In this document: piece after piece, positions 1-10,081 of the stretch
How the letters are laid out: the number at the start of each line of letters is the position of its first letter
How positions within the stretch are numbered: position 1 is the stretch's first letter
NCBI GenBank assembly: GCA_013376735.1
Contig: VINJ01000001.1
Coordinates: 186,001 to 250,000, forward strand
Source: a bacterium Scap17
GTDB lineage: Bacteria > Pseudomonadota > Gammaproteobacteria > Pseudomonadales > Halomonadaceae
Length of the DNA stretch: 64,000 nt
Direction: 5' to 3'
Made by a program: the position numbers and the translations under genes
Notes under the pieces: generated by a model
The model's input: only the letters and a program-made list of their open reading frames with translations
Told to the model about the DNA's origin: nothing
Databases searched by the model: none

Positions 1-1419
1 ACAGGTGAGGCAGGTGGTATCACCCAGCACATCGGTGCCTACCACGTCGAACACGACAACGGCGACATCACCTTCCTGGATACTCCGGGCCACGCGGCGT
101 TCACCGCCATGCGTGCTCGTGGTGCCAAGGCGACCGACGTCGTCATCTTGGTGGTGGCTGCCGATGATGGCGTGATGCCGCAGACCATCGAGGCTGTCGA
201 GCACTCCAAGGCCGCGGGTGTCCCGATGGTCGTGGCGGTGAACAAGATCGACAAGCCGGGTGCTGATCCGGACCGCGTCAAGAACGAGTTGTCCCAGCAC
301 GGTGTCATCTCCGAGGAATGGGGTGGTGATACCCAGTTCGTCCACGTTTCCGCCAAGACCGGCGAGAACATCGACGCGCTGCTCGAAGGTGTCCTGCTGG
401 TCTCCGAAGTTCTCGAACTTCAGGCCGTGCCGTCCGCGCCGGGTAAAGGCGTCGTGGTCGAGTCCCGTCTCGACAAGGGCCGTGGCCCGGTCGCGACCGT
501 GCTGGTCCAGAACGGTACGCTGAAGAAGGGTGATATCGTCCTCGCCGGCCTGCATTACGGCCGTGTGCGTGCGCTGGTCAATGAGCTCGGCAAGCAGGTC
601 GATTCCGCGGGCCCGGCCATGCCGGTCGAGATCCAGGGGCTGGGTGGCACGCCGGACGCCGGTGAAGAGTTCACCGTGGTTCCGGACGAGAAGAAGGCGC
701 GTGAAGTCGCCAACTTCCGTCAGGGCAAGTACCGCGAAGTGCGTCTGGCACGTCAGCAGAAAGCCAAGCTGGAGAACATGTTCTCCCAGATGGGCCAGGA
801 CGAAGTCGCCAAGGTCAACGTCGTCCTCAAGGCCGACGTGCAGGGGTCTCTGGAAGCCATCCGTGGCGCGCTGGAAGAACTCTCCACCGAAGAAGTCAAG
901 GTGGCCGTGGTCTCTTCCGGTGTCGGTGGTATTACCGGTACCGATGCCAACCTGGCACTCGCTTCCGAAGCGATCCTGGTCGGCTTCAACGTCCGTGCTG
1001 ACGCCTCCGCGCGTGAGATCGTCGAGCGTGAGGGTCTGGATCTGCGCTACTACAGCGTCATCTACCAGCTGATCGACGAAGTCAAGCTGGCCATGTCCGG
1101 CATGCTGGCTCCGGAATTCCGCGAGCAGATCGTCGGTGTCGCCGAAGTGCGCGATGTCTTCAAGGCTCCGAAGATCGGTGCGATCGCCGGTTGTATGGTC
1201 GTCGAAGGCACCATGTACCGCTCCAAGCGCATCCGCGTGCTGCGTGACAATGTGGTCATCTATGAAGGCGAGCTGGAGTCCCTGCGTCGCTTCAAGGATG
1301 ACGTCAACGAAGTCCGCAACGGCATGGAATGTGGTATCGGCGTCAAGAACTACAACGACGTGCAGGTTGGCGACAAGATCGAGGTGTTCGACCAGATCCA
1401 GGTCGAGCGCACGCTCTGA
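1..1419 (+). CDS. infB: Translation initiation factor IF-2, C-terminal part (5' end outside window)
   Basis: IF-2 is the GTPase that brings formyl-Met-tRNA to the 30S subunit and promotes subunit joining. The reading frame is open from base 1 to the TGA at 1417-1419, giving 472 codons. The window opens inside the G domain just after the P-loop. Switch II DTPGH (residues 27-31 of the fragment), NKID (81-84) and a SAK motif are present, followed by the C-terminal domains that bind initiator tRNA. The N-terminal domains and the start lie upstream of the window. rbfA starts 27 bp downstream, the usual nusA-infB-rbfA-truB-rpsO-pnp order. Identity is certain. Confidence 0.98.
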   Translation, partial: TGEAGGITQHIGAYHVEHDNGDITFLDTPGHAAFTAMRARGAKATDVVILVVAADDGVMPQTIEAVEHSKAAGVPMVVAVNKIDKPGADPDRVKNELSQHGVISEEWGGDTQFVHVSAKTGENIDALLEGVLLVSEVLELQAVPSAPGKGVVVESRLDKGRGPVATVLVQNGTLKKGDIVLAGLHYGRVRALVNELGKQVDSAGPAMPVEIQGLGGTPDAGEEFTVVPDEKKAREVANFRQGKYREVRLARQQKAKLENMFSQMGQDEVAKVNVVLKADVQGSLEAIRGALEELSTEEVKVAVVSSGVGGITGTDANLALASEAILVGFNVRADASAREIVEREGLDLRYYSVIYQLIDEVKLAMSGMLAPEFREQIVGVAEVRDVFKAPKIGAIAGCMVVEGTMYRSKRIRVLRDNVVIYEGELESLRRFKDDVNEVRNGMECGIGVKNYNDVQVGDKIEVFDQIQVERTL

Positions 1420-1446
1420 TAGCGCCCCTGCAAGGAGAGATCACGG

Positions 1447-1872
1447 ATGCGTGAATACAGCCGTACTGACCGCGTGGCGGACCAGATCCAGCAAGAGCTC
1501 GCGCTGTTGATTCAGCGCGAGGTCAAGGACCCGCGCCTTGGCATGCTGACGGTCAGCGCCGCCAAGGTCAGCCGCGACCTGTCCTACTCCGATGTCTACG
1601 TGACCCTGCTGGGTGACGACAGCCCGGAACGCATCAAGGAGAACCTCGCCGTGCTCAAGCGCGCGGCAGGTTTCCTGCGCTCCCAGCTGGCGCGCACCAT
1701 TCAGCTGCGTCATGTACCGGAACTGCGCTTCCATTACGATGAGAGCGTCGTTCGTGGCCATCACCTGTCCTCGCTGATCAACGATGCGGTCGCCGACGAT
1801 CGCAGGCGCAGTGCAGAACGTGGTGATGACGACAGCGAAGACGGTGCCCCGGGCACCACGCCGGACGCCTGA
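1447..1872 (+). CDS. rbfA: Ribosome-binding factor A
   Basis: RbfA is a small KH-fold protein that binds the 30S subunit near the 5' helix of 16S rRNA and assists late maturation and cold adaptation. The protein has 141 residues and begins MREYSRTDRVADQIQQELA, typical of the family. A conserved core covers roughly residues 1-110, followed by an acidic, Asp/Glu-rich tail that is variable in the family. GGAGA lies just upstream of the ATG. The TGA shares one base with the ATG of truB, so the two are probably translationally coupled within the infB operon. Confidence 0.97.
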   Translation: MREYSRTDRVADQIQQELALLIQREVKDPRLGMLTVSAAKVSRDLSYSDVYVTLLGDDSPERIKENLAVLKRAAGFLRSQLARTIQLRHVPELRFHYDESVVRGHHLSSLINDAVADDRRRSAERGDDDSEDGAPGTTPDA

Positions 1873-2801
1873 TGGGCCGTCGTCGTCGCGGCTTGCCGAT
1901 CGATGGCGTACTGTTGCTGGACAAGCCCAAGGGCATGTCCAGCAACTATGCGCTTCAGAAGGCTCGTCGCCTCTACCAGGCGCAGAAGGCCGGTCATACC
2001 GGCACGCTCGACCCGATGGCGACCGGCTTGTTGCCGGTCTGCTTCGGGGAAGCGACCAAGTTCTCCTCGCATCTTCTTGAGGCAGACAAGGTCTATCGGG
2101 CACGGATCAAGTTTGGCCAGGTCACCGATACCGGTGATGCGGAAGGCACGGTGATTCGCGAGCGGGAGATTCCCGAGATTGCGCAGGCCGAGCTGGACGC
2201 GGTGCTGGACAGGTTCCGTGGCGAGATAGATCAGGTACCGCCGATGTACTCCGCGCTCAAGCACCAGGGACGTCCGCTCTACGAGCTGGCACGCCAGGGG
2301 GTTGAAATCGAGCGTGCAGTTCGTCGCGTTACCATCTACAATATGTCGCTTCTTGCGCGGCACTCCGATGGCATCGAGATCGAAGTGGCGGTCAGCAAGG
2401 GTACCTACATACGCAGTCTGGCCGAGGATATCGGCGAGGCGCTGGGCTGTGGAGCCCACCTCACGGCACTGCGTCGTCTCAAGACGGGCCCGTTCACGGG
2501 TGATGCCATGCTGGATTTCGAGCGCCTCGAGGCGCTGGCTGATCAGCAGGCACGTGAAGGCGTTCTGTTACCTGTCGACATCCTGCTCGATCATCTCCCG
2601 CGTCTCGACATCACTGCCGAGATGGCGCGGATGATCTTGCGTGGTCAGCAGGCCGAAACGACGACAGGGTCGCTGGAAGTGGATTCCCTGGCTCGTGTGT
2701 ATCAGGACCAGCAGTTGCTCGGGCTGGTCCGGATTGCGGCGGAGGGCGTCATCGCTCCTCGCCGACTGCTCAGTTCTGCCGTTGAGGCGGCGGCTGGGTG
2801 A
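1872..2801 (+). CDS. truB: tRNA pseudouridine-55 synthase TruB
   Basis: TruB isomerises U55 in the T-loop of most tRNAs to pseudouridine. The 309-residue protein has the catalytic motif GHTGTLDPMATG with the nucleophilic Asp at residue 47, the KGTYIRSLAEDIG motif of the TruB fold, and a C-terminal PUA-like region. Its start overlaps the rbfA stop by one base (TGATG). It lies in the standard position between rbfA and rpsO. Length and motifs are normal and nothing is missing. Confidence 0.97.
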   Translation: MGRRRRGLPIDGVLLLDKPKGMSSNYALQKARRLYQAQKAGHTGTLDPMATGLLPVCFGEATKFSSHLLEADKVYRARIKFGQVTDTGDAEGTVIREREIPEIAQAELDAVLDRFRGEIDQVPPMYSALKHQGRPLYELARQGVEIERAVRRVTIYNMSLLARHSDGIEIEVAVSKGTYIRSLAEDIGEALGCGAHLTALRRLKTGPFTGDAMLDFERLEALADQQAREGVLLPVDILLDHLPRLDITAEMARMILRGQQAETTTGSLEVDSLARVYQDQQLLGLVRIAAEGVIAPRRLLSSAVEAAAG

Positions 2802-2899
2802 GCTGATTGCGGCCTCGCCGCAAGCCGCATGAAGACTGCAAATATGCGTGGTCTTCGACATTTCCAATCTATCAAGCATATTGCTTACTGGAGAGACAG

Positions 2900-3169
2900 A
2901 TGGCACTTACCGCTGAGAAGAAGGCTGAGATCGTTTCCGAATTCGGCCGTGGCGAGAACGACACCGGTTCCCCGGAAGTTCAGGTTGCTCTGCTGAGCGC
3001 CAACATTGATGGCCTGCAGGGTCACTTCAAGGCCAACAAGCAGGATCACCACTCCCGTCGTGGTCTGATCCGCATGGTCAACCAGCGTCGCAAGCTGCTT
3101 GACTACCTCAAGCGCAAGGACTTCGAGCGTTACACCGCTCTGATCCAGCGTCTGGGTCTGCGTCGCTAA
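2900..3169 (+). CDS. rpsO: 30S ribosomal protein S15
   Basis: S15 is a primary 16S rRNA-binding protein of the small subunit. The ORF is 89 codons plus stop, the exact usual length. It starts [12 protein letters not shown] at an ATG preceded by GGAGAG, and ends in the basic LIQRLGLRR typical of S15. A 98-bp leader separates it from truB. In related bacteria this leader folds for S15 autoregulation, but I did not resolve a specific pseudoknot here. A strong Rho-independent terminator follows at about 3226-3263. Confidence 0.98.
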   Translation: MALTAEKKAEIVSEFGRGENDTGSPEVQVALLSANIDGLQGHFKANKQDHHSRRGLIRMVNQRRKLLDYLKRKDFERYTALIQRLGLRR

Positions 3170-3225
3170 TCAGCGATGTTGCCGCCATGTACTTCGGTGC
3201 ATGGCGGGCCCCCGGTGGGCACAGG

Positions 3226-3263
3226 AAAACCGACACTGCCTGCGGGCGGTGTCGGTTTTTTTG
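3226..3263 (+). terminator. Rho-independent terminator after rpsO
   Basis: A GC-rich hairpin (AAAACCGACACTGCC, loop TGCG, GGCGGTGTCGGTTTT) is followed by a T run. It lies between rpsO and pnp. In enterobacteria this junction is also where RNase III and PNPase autoregulate pnp. Confidence 0.9.
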
Positions 3264-3417
3264 TGCCTGATACCGAGGTGATCCGAGCTTCAGGACTGAG
3301 GTTCGACCCTCGCCGCAGCCCGCTTGTCGCGTGGGATCCACTCGCTTTTCATTGCCTGTGACGCGCTTTACCATGAGCGCTTGGCATCGATGACTATCAG
3401 ATTAAAGGACATGCGCC

Positions 3418-5559
3418 GTGAACCCGGTAACGCACAGCTTCCAGTACGGTAATGACACCATCACCCTCGAGACCGGCCGCATCGCGCGTCAGGCGACCGG
3501 TAGCGTGATGGTGACCATGGGCAATACCTCGGTGTTGTGCACCGTGGTGGCCAAGGCGTCGCCGAAACCCGGCCAGTCCTTCTTTCCGTTGTCGGTCCAC
3601 TATCAGGAGAAGGCCTACGCGGCGGGGCGTATCCCCGGCGGCTTCCTCAAGCGCGAAGGGCGTCCCACCGAGAAGGAAACCCTGACCTCACGCTTGATCG
3701 ACCGTCCGATGCGCCCGCTGTTTCCCGAAGGCTTCATGAATGAGGTGCAGGTGGTCTGCACGGTGATGTCGGCGGAGCGCAATGTCGACCCGGACATCGC
3801 GGCACTGCTTGGCACCTCAGCAGCGCTTTGTATCTCCGGAGTACCCTTCGCTGGCCCCGTGGGCGCGGCGCGCGTCGGCTTCAGCGAGCAGCGCGGCTAC
3901 TTCCTGAATCCCGGCTACAGCGAACTGGCGCATTCCGAGCTGGATATGGTGGTAGCGGGTACCGAGAAGGCCGTGCTGATGGTCGAGTCCGAGGCCCAGG
4001 AGCTGCTGGAAGACGAGATGCTCGGCGCCGTGCTCTATGGTCATCACGAGATGCAGAAAGCCATCACGGGGATCGAGACGTTCGCCGCCAAGGTCAATTG
4101 TCCCAAGTGGGCGTGGGTGCCGCAGAATCTCGACCGCGTGCTGGTCGAGGCGCTGGAGCAGAGCTTTGCCACCCAGATCGGTGATGCCTATCGCCTGAGT
4201 GACAAGATGGCGCGTCAGGACAGCCTGTCGGCGCTCAAGGCGCAGGCTATCGACCTGCTGGGCGCCGAGGATGATGCGCGCTTCAGTGTCGAGGCCGTCG
4301 CCACGGCCTTCGCGGCACTCGAGAAGCGTATCGTGCGTCAGCGCGTGATCGCGGGCGAGCCGCGTATCGATGGTCGTGATACGCGCACCGTGCGCCCGCT
4401 GGACCTGGCGGTGGGTGTGTTGCCCAAGGCGCATGGCTCGGCGCTGTTCACCCGTGGCGAGACCCAGGCGATCGCCACTGCCACCCTGGGGACCACGCGC
4501 GACTCACAGCTGATCGAAGGGCTGTCCGGCGAGAAGCAGGATCGCTTCATGCTGCACTACAACTTCCCGCCCTACTGCGTCGGCGAGACGGGCTTCATCG
4601 GTGCGCCCAAGCGGCGTGAGATCGGTCATGGGCGTCTGGCGCGTCGAGGCATCGAATCCATGCTGCCGTCGCTGCAGGCTTTCCCCTACGCTATCCGTGT
4701 CGTCTCCGAGATCACCGAATCCAATGGTTCGAGCTCGATGGCATCCGTATGTGGCGCCTCTCTTGCGCTGATGGACGCCGGTGTGCCGCTCAAGGCACCG
4801 GTCGCGGGTATCGCCATGGGGTTGGTCAAGGACGCCAATGGCGTCGCGATACTGACCGATATCCTCGGCGATGAGGACCACCTCGGCGACATGGACTTCA
4901 AGGTCGCGGGGACCGCGGAAGGCGTGACCGCGCTGCAGATGGACATCAAGATCGAAGGAATCGACGAGGAGATTCTTGAGCAGGCGCTGGAACAGGCCCT
5001 CGAGGCACGCCTGACCATCCTCGCGCAGATGAATGAGGTACTGGCCGCCAGTCGCCAGGAAGTCTCGGACAATGCCCCGGCGATGCTGTCGCTGAAGATC
5101 GCTCCCAACAAGGTGCGTGACGTGATCGGCAAGGGCGGCTCCACCATCCGCAAGATCTGTGAAGAGACCGGCGCCAATGTCGATCTCGACGACGATGGCA
5201 GCGTGCGCATCTATGCCGAGCACAAGGCGCAGGCACAGGCGGCTGCCAAATATGTCGAGGGCATCATTGCCGAGGCCGAGATCGGCAAGCTCTATGCCGG
5301 CAAGGTGGCGCGCATCGCCGACTTCGGTGCCTTCATCACCTTCATGCCGGGCACCGATGGCCTGCTGCACATCTCGCAGATCGTCGAGGAGCGCGTCAAT
5401 GACGTACGTGACTATCTCAACGAAGGCGATGAGGTGGTGGTCAAGGTGCTCGACATCGACAACCGCAATCGCGTCAAGCTGTCGCTGAAAGAGATCAGCG
5501 AAGAAGAGAAGGCGGCCTTTGCCGCTGCTCAGGCTGAAGAGGCCGCCGCTCAGGACTGA
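3418..5559 (+). CDS. pnp: Polyribonucleotide nucleotidyltransferase (PNPase)
   Basis: PNPase degrades RNA 3'-to-5' by phosphorolysis and is part of the RNA degradosome. The 713-residue protein has two RNase PH domains; the second carries the catalytic Asp-rich stretch [14 protein letters not shown] near residues 480-492. A KH domain follows with [10 protein letters not shown] (about 565-575), then an S1 domain (about 622-690) and a short acidic tail. The start is GTG at 3418. The ATG at 3411 is in another frame. A terminator follows at 5636-5667. Confidence 0.97.
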   Translation: MNPVTHSFQYGNDTITLETGRIARQATGSVMVTMGNTSVLCTVVAKASPKPGQSFFPLSVHYQEKAYAAGRIPGGFLKREGRPTEKETLTSRLIDRPMRPLFPEGFMNEVQVVCTVMSAERNVDPDIAALLGTSAALCISGVPFAGPVGAARVGFSEQRGYFLNPGYSELAHSELDMVVAGTEKAVLMVESEAQELLEDEMLGAVLYGHHEMQKAITGIETFAAKVNCPKWAWVPQNLDRVLVEALEQSFATQIGDAYRLSDKMARQDSLSALKAQAIDLLGAEDDARFSVEAVATAFAALEKRIVRQRVIAGEPRIDGRDTRTVRPLDLAVGVLPKAHGSALFTRGETQAIATATLGTTRDSQLIEGLSGEKQDRFMLHYNFPPYCVGETGFIGAPKRREIGHGRLARRGIESMLPSLQAFPYAIRVVSEITESNGSSSMASVCGASLALMDAGVPLKAPVAGIAMGLVKDANGVAILTDILGDEDHLGDMDFKVAGTAEGVTALQMDIKIEGIDEEILEQALEQALEARLTILAQMNEVLAASRQEVSDNAPAMLSLKIAPNKVRDVIGKGGSTIRKICEETGANVDLDDDGSVRIYAEHKAQAQAAAKYVEGIIAEAEIGKLYAGKVARIADFGAFITFMPGTDGLLHISQIVEERVNDVRDYLNEGDEVVVKVLDIDNRNRVKLSLKEISEEEKAAFAAAQAEEAAAQD

Positions 5560-5635
5560 CAGATCGTCGCGGATCGTCCCCGCCCCGGTCTTGCCTGCTC
5601 TGCTTGAGAGGCGCACCTTCCCTTCCGGGCAAGAG

Positions 5636-5667
5636 AAAGCCCCCGCCGGGTCACTGGCGGGGGCTTT
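5636..5667 (+). terminator. Rho-independent terminator after pnp
   Basis: AAAGCCCCCGCC and GGCGGGGGCTTT form a perfect 12-bp stem followed by TT. The inverted repeat works on both strands and also closes the convergent acetyltransferase gene ending at 5733. Confidence 0.88.
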
Positions 5668-5732
5668 TGCATATCTCCCTGCTCGAGATTGCGCGAGCGG
5701 CGGGAGCTCAGGCGGTCGGCAGGTGTGAGCGA

Positions 5733-6914
5733 TCAGCTGCGCTCGATGGCCAGCGCGACACCCTGACCGCCACCGATGCACAGGGTCGCCAGACCCTTCT
5801 TGGCATCACGCTCGATCATCTCGTGCACCAGCGAGACCAGCACACGGCAGCCGGAGGCACCGATCGGGTGGCCGAGGGCAATGGCGCCGCCATTGACGTT
5901 GACCTTGTCGACATCCCAGCCCAGCTCCTTATTGACCGACAGGGCCTGGGCGGCGAAGGCTTCGTTGGCTTCGATCAGGTCGAGGTCTTCCAGGCTCCAG
6001 CCGGCCTTCTTGAGGCACAGGCGAGTCGCCGGTGCCGGGCCGATGCCCATGATCTTCGGATCAACACCCGCGTTGGAGTAGGCCTTGATGGTCGCCAGCG
6101 GCGTCAGACCCAGCTCGCGTGCCTTGTCGGCGGAGCACAGCATGACCACGGCAGCGCCGTCGTTGAGCGCCGAGGCATTGCCGGCGGTGACGGTGCCGTC
6201 CTTCTTGAAGGCCGGGCGCATGCCAGCGAGTTTCTCGGCCGTGGTGCCGGCGCGCGGGTTCTCGTCGGTATCGAACACGATCGGGTCGCCCTTGCGCTGC
6301 GGAATCTCGACCGGGACGATCTGGCCCTTGAAGCGGCCAGCTTCGATGGCTGCGCAGGCTTTCTGCTGAGAGGCGGCCGCGAAGGCGTCCTGGGCTTCAC
6401 GGGTGATCTCGTATTTCTCGGCCAGATTCTCGGCGGTGATGCCCATGTGGATGTCATTGAAGGCATCCCACAGACCGTCGTGAACCATGGAATCGATCGC
6501 CTTCCAGTCGCCCATGCGCTTGCCGTTACGCGAGTTGGGCAACACGTGCGGAGACAGGGACATGTTTTCCTGACCGCCCGCCAGAATCAGCTCGGCATCG
6601 CCGCAACGGATGGCCTGGGTGGCCAGGTGCAGCGCCTTGAGGCCAGACCCGCAGACCTTGTTGATGGTCATGGCGGGCACGCCTTCCGGCAAGCCTGCCT
6701 TGATGACCGCCTGACGTGCCGGGTTCTGACCGCATCCTGCTGTCAGCACCTGGCCCAGAAGCACTTCATCGACCTGATCGCCACTGACGCCCGTGCTGGC
6801 GAGGATATCCTTGATGACATGTGCGCCGAGATCCGCGGCGGAAATGCCAGCCAGGCTGCCACCGAAGGCGCCTACGGCGGTACGACGGGCTGCTACGATC
6901 ACCACATCCTGCAT
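5733..6914 (-). CDS. atoB: Acetyl-CoA C-acetyltransferase (thiolase)
   Basis: This enzyme condenses two acetyl-CoA to acetoacetyl-CoA, or does the reverse, in ketone-body/fatty-acid metabolism or as the first step of polyhydroxybutyrate synthesis. I chose the ATG at 6914 (393 aa, the usual thiolase length) because AGGAG precedes it; an in-frame ATG 13 codons upstream lacks this. The acylation Cys is in NKVCGSG (residue 88). The GHPIGASG His motif and the C-terminal CIGGGQG Cys are present. It stands alone between pnp and panD. Whether it serves PHB synthesis or degradation cannot be told from the sequence, and the symbol (atoB versus phaA) is a choice. Confidence 0.93.
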   Translation of the reverse strand: MQDVVIVAARRTAVGAFGGSLAGISAADLGAHVIKDILASTGVSGDQVDEVLLGQVLTAGCGQNPARQAVIKAGLPEGVPAMTINKVCGSGLKALHLATQAIRCGDAELILAGGQENMSLSPHVLPNSRNGKRMGDWKAIDSMVHDGLWDAFNDIHMGITAENLAEKYEITREAQDAFAAASQQKACAAIEAGRFKGQIVPVEIPQRKGDPIVFDTDENPRAGTTAEKLAGMRPAFKKDGTVTAGNASALNDGAAVVMLCSADKARELGLTPLATIKAYSNAGVDPKIMGIGPAPATRLCLKKAGWSLEDLDLIEANEAFAAQALSVNKELGWDVDKVNVNGGAIALGHPIGASGCRVLVSLVHEMIERDAKKGLATLCIGGGQGVALAIERS

Positions 6915-7219
6915 CTGAACGCTCCTGTTCTCTTGCGAGACTGTCTGAGTCAATTGGCTGCGACTATGGCCATGCCATCAAGCGGGCGAGGCGCAGTCCT
7001 GCTGAGGTGAGATTCCAGCATAAGGCAGTTTTGTGCGGTGCGGCAATCGCCAAAGGGCATCTCCAGTGTCAGCCTTTAGCCATACGTATTGGTTGCCCAG
7101 ACGGCACGACGCCAGCGCTGCGGACAAGCAGGGCTGGCGTCGTGTTGGAGCGCTCGCGGCAGGCTCGAGGCCTGAATCATCAGCCCTCCGGGCGTAGAGC
7201 AGCAGGCAGCAAGGCGTGC
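6915..7219. other. Intergenic region with one hairpin
   Basis: This 305-bp gap separates the divergent-in-order minus genes atoB and panD. It holds a strong inverted repeat (CACGACGCCAGC at 7105-7116 paired with GCTGGCGTCGTG at 7133-7144). The repeat has no T run and probably ends panD transcription. I see no ORF with coding character. Confidence 0.5.
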
Positions 7220-7600
7220 TCAGGCCATCTGGACCGGGATGGCATTGGCTGTATGGCTGACCTCGTTGCCTTCCATCAGGTAGACCATGGAGGGCTTGTG
7301 CGCGTCCAGTTCGCTCTCGGCATAGTTGGCGAAGGCGCAGATGATCACGCGGTCGCCGACGTCGGCCTGGTGGGCTGCGGCGCCGTTCACCGAAATGATT
7401 TTCGAGCCTTCTTCGCCGCGAATGGCGTAGGTGGTGAAGCGCTTGCCGTTGTCCACGTTATAGATCTGGATCTGTTCGTACTCACGAATGCCTGCCATGT
7501 CGAGCAGGTCGCCATCGATGGCGCAGGAGCCCTCGTAGTTGAGGACGGCGTGAGTCACGCGGGCCATGTGCAGCTTGGCCTTGAGCATGATGGCTTGCAT
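7220..7600 (-). CDS. panD: Aspartate 1-decarboxylase proenzyme
   Basis: PanD makes beta-alanine from L-aspartate for pantothenate synthesis. It is a pyruvoyl enzyme made by self-cleavage between Gly and Ser in [12 protein letters not shown], near residues 24-25, generating the pyruvoyl group from Ser25. The protein is 126 residues, the same as in E. coli. The ATG at 7600 has GGAG 8 bases upstream and keeps the MxxxML N-terminus seen in the family. It lies 122 bp downstream of panC on the same strand. A possible PanM cleavage activator is encoded at 54169-54603 in this window. Confidence 0.96.
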   Translation of the reverse strand: MQAIMLKAKLHMARVTHAVLNYEGSCAIDGDLLDMAGIREYEQIQIYNVDNGKRFTTYAIRGEEGSKIISVNGAAAHQADVGDRVIICAFANYAESELDAHKPSMVYLMEGNEVSHTANAIPVQMA

Positions 7601-7722
7601 CAGGATGTCTCCAGTTGAGCGCCGCCGGGCGCAGATCTAGGCCCTGGGGTCAGGGCCATGGCGCGCATGGCGTGGCGGACAGTGCCACGCCAGGGTGCAA
7701 GGCGGCGCAGTCTAATCAGGCA

Positions 7723-8577
7723 TCAGGCCACCGGCAAGGCGACCTTCAGGTTATCGAGCAGGCGTGTACGGCCCAGGTGTGCGGCGACCAGAATCACCGC
7801 CTCGCGCGTGTCATCCTCGACTGGCCCCAGGTCAACCGCGCGGCGCAGTTCGAGGTAGTCCGGCTTGAAGCCGCTCTCGCTGATGACGGCCAGGGCCTCG
7901 CGTAGCGCCACATCGCGTGCCACGCCCTGCTCAAGACGAGCTTTCAGGGCATCGAGGCACTGCTTGAGACGCGGCGCGATGGCGCGCTCCTGCTCACTCA
8001 GGTAGCCGTTGCGTGATGACAGCGCCAGACCATCCTCTGCACGCACGATGGGCACACCGATGATCTCGATGCCGAAATGCAGGTCGCGGTTGAGTTTGCG
8101 GATCACTGCCAGCTGCTGGAAGTCCTTCTCGCCGAAACAGGCGACTTCAGGGCGTACCAGATTGAACAGGATGCTGACGACGGTGGCGACGCCATCGAAG
8201 TGCCCCGGACGGTTGCCGCCGCACAGGCCTTCGGAAACGCCCGGCACCTGCACGTTGCACAGTCCGTCGCGACCCGTGGGGTAGAGTTCCGCCGTCGAGG
8301 GGGCAAACAGCAGGTCACATCCTTCGGCGGCCAGCGCATTCTTGTCGGCCTCGAGAGTGCGCGGATAACTGTCGAGGTCTTCGCCGGGGCCGAACTGCAG
8401 CGGGTTGACGAAGATGCTCGCGACGACCATGTCGGCGTGGCGGCGCGCTTCACGGACCAGCGACAGGTGGCCGGCATGCAGATTGCCCATGGTCGGCACC
8501 AGGGCGATACGCAGGCCATCGCGGCGTGCCTGGGCGAGTTGCTCGCGCAGGGCGTTGATCTGGGAGACGGTTTTCAT
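7723..8577 (-). CDS. panC: Pantothenate synthetase
   Basis: PanC ligates pantoate and beta-alanine using ATP. The 284-residue protein has the nucleotidyltransferase signature PTMGNLHAGHLSLV (HIGH-like), FVNPLQFGPGEDLDSYPRT, GEKDFQQL, and SSRNGYLS in the KMSKS-like position. Its ATG shares one base with the TGA of panB (TGATG), which indicates translational coupling. Start and length are normal. Confidence 0.97.
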   Translation of the reverse strand: MKTVSQINALREQLAQARRDGLRIALVPTMGNLHAGHLSLVREARRHADMVVASIFVNPLQFGPGEDLDSYPRTLEADKNALAAEGCDLLFAPSTAELYPTGRDGLCNVQVPGVSEGLCGGNRPGHFDGVATVVSILFNLVRPEVACFGEKDFQQLAVIRKLNRDLHFGIEIIGVPIVRAEDGLALSSRNGYLSEQERAIAPRLKQCLDALKARLEQGVARDVALREALAVISESGFKPDYLELRRAVDLGPVEDDTREAVILVAAHLGRTRLLDNLKVALPVA

Positions 8578-9368
8578 CAGAAGCCGTGCTCCGGCGCCGG
8601 GAAGCTGCGCGTCTTGACCGCCTGGTGGTAGGCGGCGAAGGCCTCCTGCACGCTGCCGGCATCGCTCATGAAATTCTTGACGAAGCGCGGCTTGCGCCCG
8701 GGCGTCAGGTCGAGCATGTCGTGCATGACCAGGATCTGGCCATCGACGTCCACGCCGGCACCGATGCCGATCACCGGCACCTCGACGGCATCACGAATGC
8801 GCGCGGCCAGCTCGGACGGCACGCATTCGAGCAGGATGATGGCAGCACCTGCGGCTTCCAGCGTGCGGGCATCGGCGATGATCTGCTCGGCGCGGGCCTC
8901 GTCGCGACCCTGTACCTTGTAGCCGCCGAAGGCATGCACGTGCTGTGGCGTCAGGCCCATGTGCACGCAGACCGGTACACCACGCTGGACGAGCGCGGTG
9001 ACGGCATCGGCCAGCCAGGCTTCGCCTTCGACCTTGACCATCTCGGCACCGGCACGCATCAGACGCGCCGCATGATCGAGCAGGATGTCGGTGCTGGCAT
9101 TGCTCATGAAGGGCAGGTCGGCCATCAGCAGGCTGCCTTGCTTGCCACGTGCCACGGCGGCGGTGTGGTAGCAGATGTCATCGATGGTGACGGGCAGGGT
9201 GCTGGTATGGCCCTGCAGGACCATGCCGAGAGAGTCGCCGACCAGCAGCACTTCAATGCCGGCATCGCTGGCAAGATGAGCAAAGGTGGCATCGTAGGCG
9301 GTGAGGCAACTGAACGTCTCACCATCGGCCTTGAGGCGGCGCAGGGTGCTCAGGGTGACGTTTTTCAT
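8577..9368 (-). CDS. panB: 3-methyl-2-oxobutanoate hydroxymethyltransferase
   Basis: PanB transfers a hydroxymethyl group from methylenetetrahydrofolate to ketoisovalerate, giving ketopantoate, the committed step to pantothenate. I start it at ATG 9368 ([16 protein letters not shown], 263 aa), which matches the family length; the frame stays open 33 codons further upstream without homology. The TIM-barrel signatures [31 protein letters not shown] and [18 protein letters not shown] are all present. The 170 bp upstream contain a repeated GTGTTACC/GGTAACAA motif, reported separately. Confidence 0.95.
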   Translation of the reverse strand: MKNVTLSTLRRLKADGETFSCLTAYDATFAHLASDAGIEVLLVGDSLGMVLQGHTSTLPVTIDDICYHTAAVARGKQGSLLMADLPFMSNASTDILLDHAARLMRAGAEMVKVEGEAWLADAVTALVQRGVPVCVHMGLTPQHVHAFGGYKVQGRDEARAEQIIADARTLEAAGAAIILLECVPSELAARIRDAVEVPVIGIGAGVDVDGQILVMHDMLDLTPGRKPRFVKNFMSDAGSVQEAFAAYHQAVKTRSFPAPEHGF

Positions 9369-9473
9369 CGGGACGCTTACTCGTTGCGGCGCGTATGACG
9401 CGGCTGCCCGTGGCGTCGAGCAGCCGCGATCGCGGGAAGGCCGCCGAGGGCGGACTGCGAGCGACACGGGCCG

Positions 9474-9525
9474 GTGTTACCAGAAAGTGTTACCGCACAG
9501 GCCAAAGTGGGCACGACGGTAACAA
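9474..9525. promoter_or_regulatory. Repeated GTGTTACC / GGTAACAA motif upstream of panB
   Basis: GTGTTACC occurs at 9474-9481 and 9487-9494, and the inverted form GGTAACAA at 9518-9525. These sit 106-157 bp upstream of the panB start. The same two octamers occur upstream of the candidate crcZ promoter (12274-12281 and 12329-12336). I infer a regulator binding site, perhaps for the CbrB-like activator. No sigma-54 promoter was convincing here. Confidence 0.4.
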
Positions 9526-9537
9526 GATGGCGAAACT

Positions 9538-10035
9538 CTACTCCTGAGGTCCGAGGGGGAGCAAGTCATCGCCCTCAACTCGAGACGCCAGTGTTTCAAG
9601 ATTCTCCTCGCCCAGCACGCTGAGGCGCTGCGGGCCCAGCAGGTCAGCCAACGGACGCATCACGAAACCACGTTTGAGCATTTCGCGATGGGGCACGACG
9701 AGACGCGGCGTCGAGATCCTGCTGTCATTGTAGAGCAGCAGGTCAAGATCCAGTGTGCGGGGGCCCCAGTGACGCAACCGCACGCGACGATGCTGCTGTT
9801 CAAGAGCTTGCAGTTGATCTAGCAGGGCGAGGGGGGACAGGCGGGTCGTTAGCTCGGCAACGGCGTTGACGAAGTCGGGCTGGTCCTGCGGGCCGACCGG
9901 CTTGCTGGCATACAGGCGAGAATGTCGCGTGCAGCGGGTCAGCGGCAGCCGGTCGAGAGCCTCAAGCGCGCGCTCCAGTTGAGCGCGCGGATCGTCAAGA
10001 TTGGCACCGAGGCCAATCAAGGCTGTCGAAATCAT
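9538..10035 (-). CDS. folK: 2-amino-4-hydroxy-6-hydroxymethyldihydropteridine pyrophosphokinase
   Basis: FolK transfers pyrophosphate from ATP to 6-hydroxymethyl-dihydropterin in folate synthesis. The 165-residue protein has the family signatures: LIGLGANLDDP at the N-terminus, YASKPVGPQDQPDFVNAV, and WGPRTLDLDLLLY, whose Asp residues bind magnesium. It lies between pcnB and panB, the same order as in Pseudomonas, and is probably co-transcribed with pcnB 46 bp upstream. Confidence 0.96.
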   Translation of the reverse strand: MISTALIGLGANLDDPRAQLERALEALDRLPLTRCTRHSRLYASKPVGPQDQPDFVNAVAELTTRLSPLALLDQLQALEQQHRRVRLRHWGPRTLDLDLLLYNDSRISTPRLVVPHREMLKRGFVMRPLADLLGPQRLSVLGEENLETLASRVEGDDLLPLGPQE

Positions 10036-10081
10036 GCACAGTTCCTGCGTGGAGACGGCAGTGGCTCAGGCGAGCCACTGC

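Noticed and set aside
4504..5781. A 425-codon minus-strand open frame opposite pnp
   Set aside because: It lies fully opposite a certain PNPase gene in high-GC DNA, where antisense open frames are common, and has no recognisable domain.
9369..9470. Possible sigma-54 promoter before panB
   Set aside because: Only a weak GG-N10-GC match in a GC-rich stretch (near 9440-9460), without the TGGCAC and TTGC blocks.
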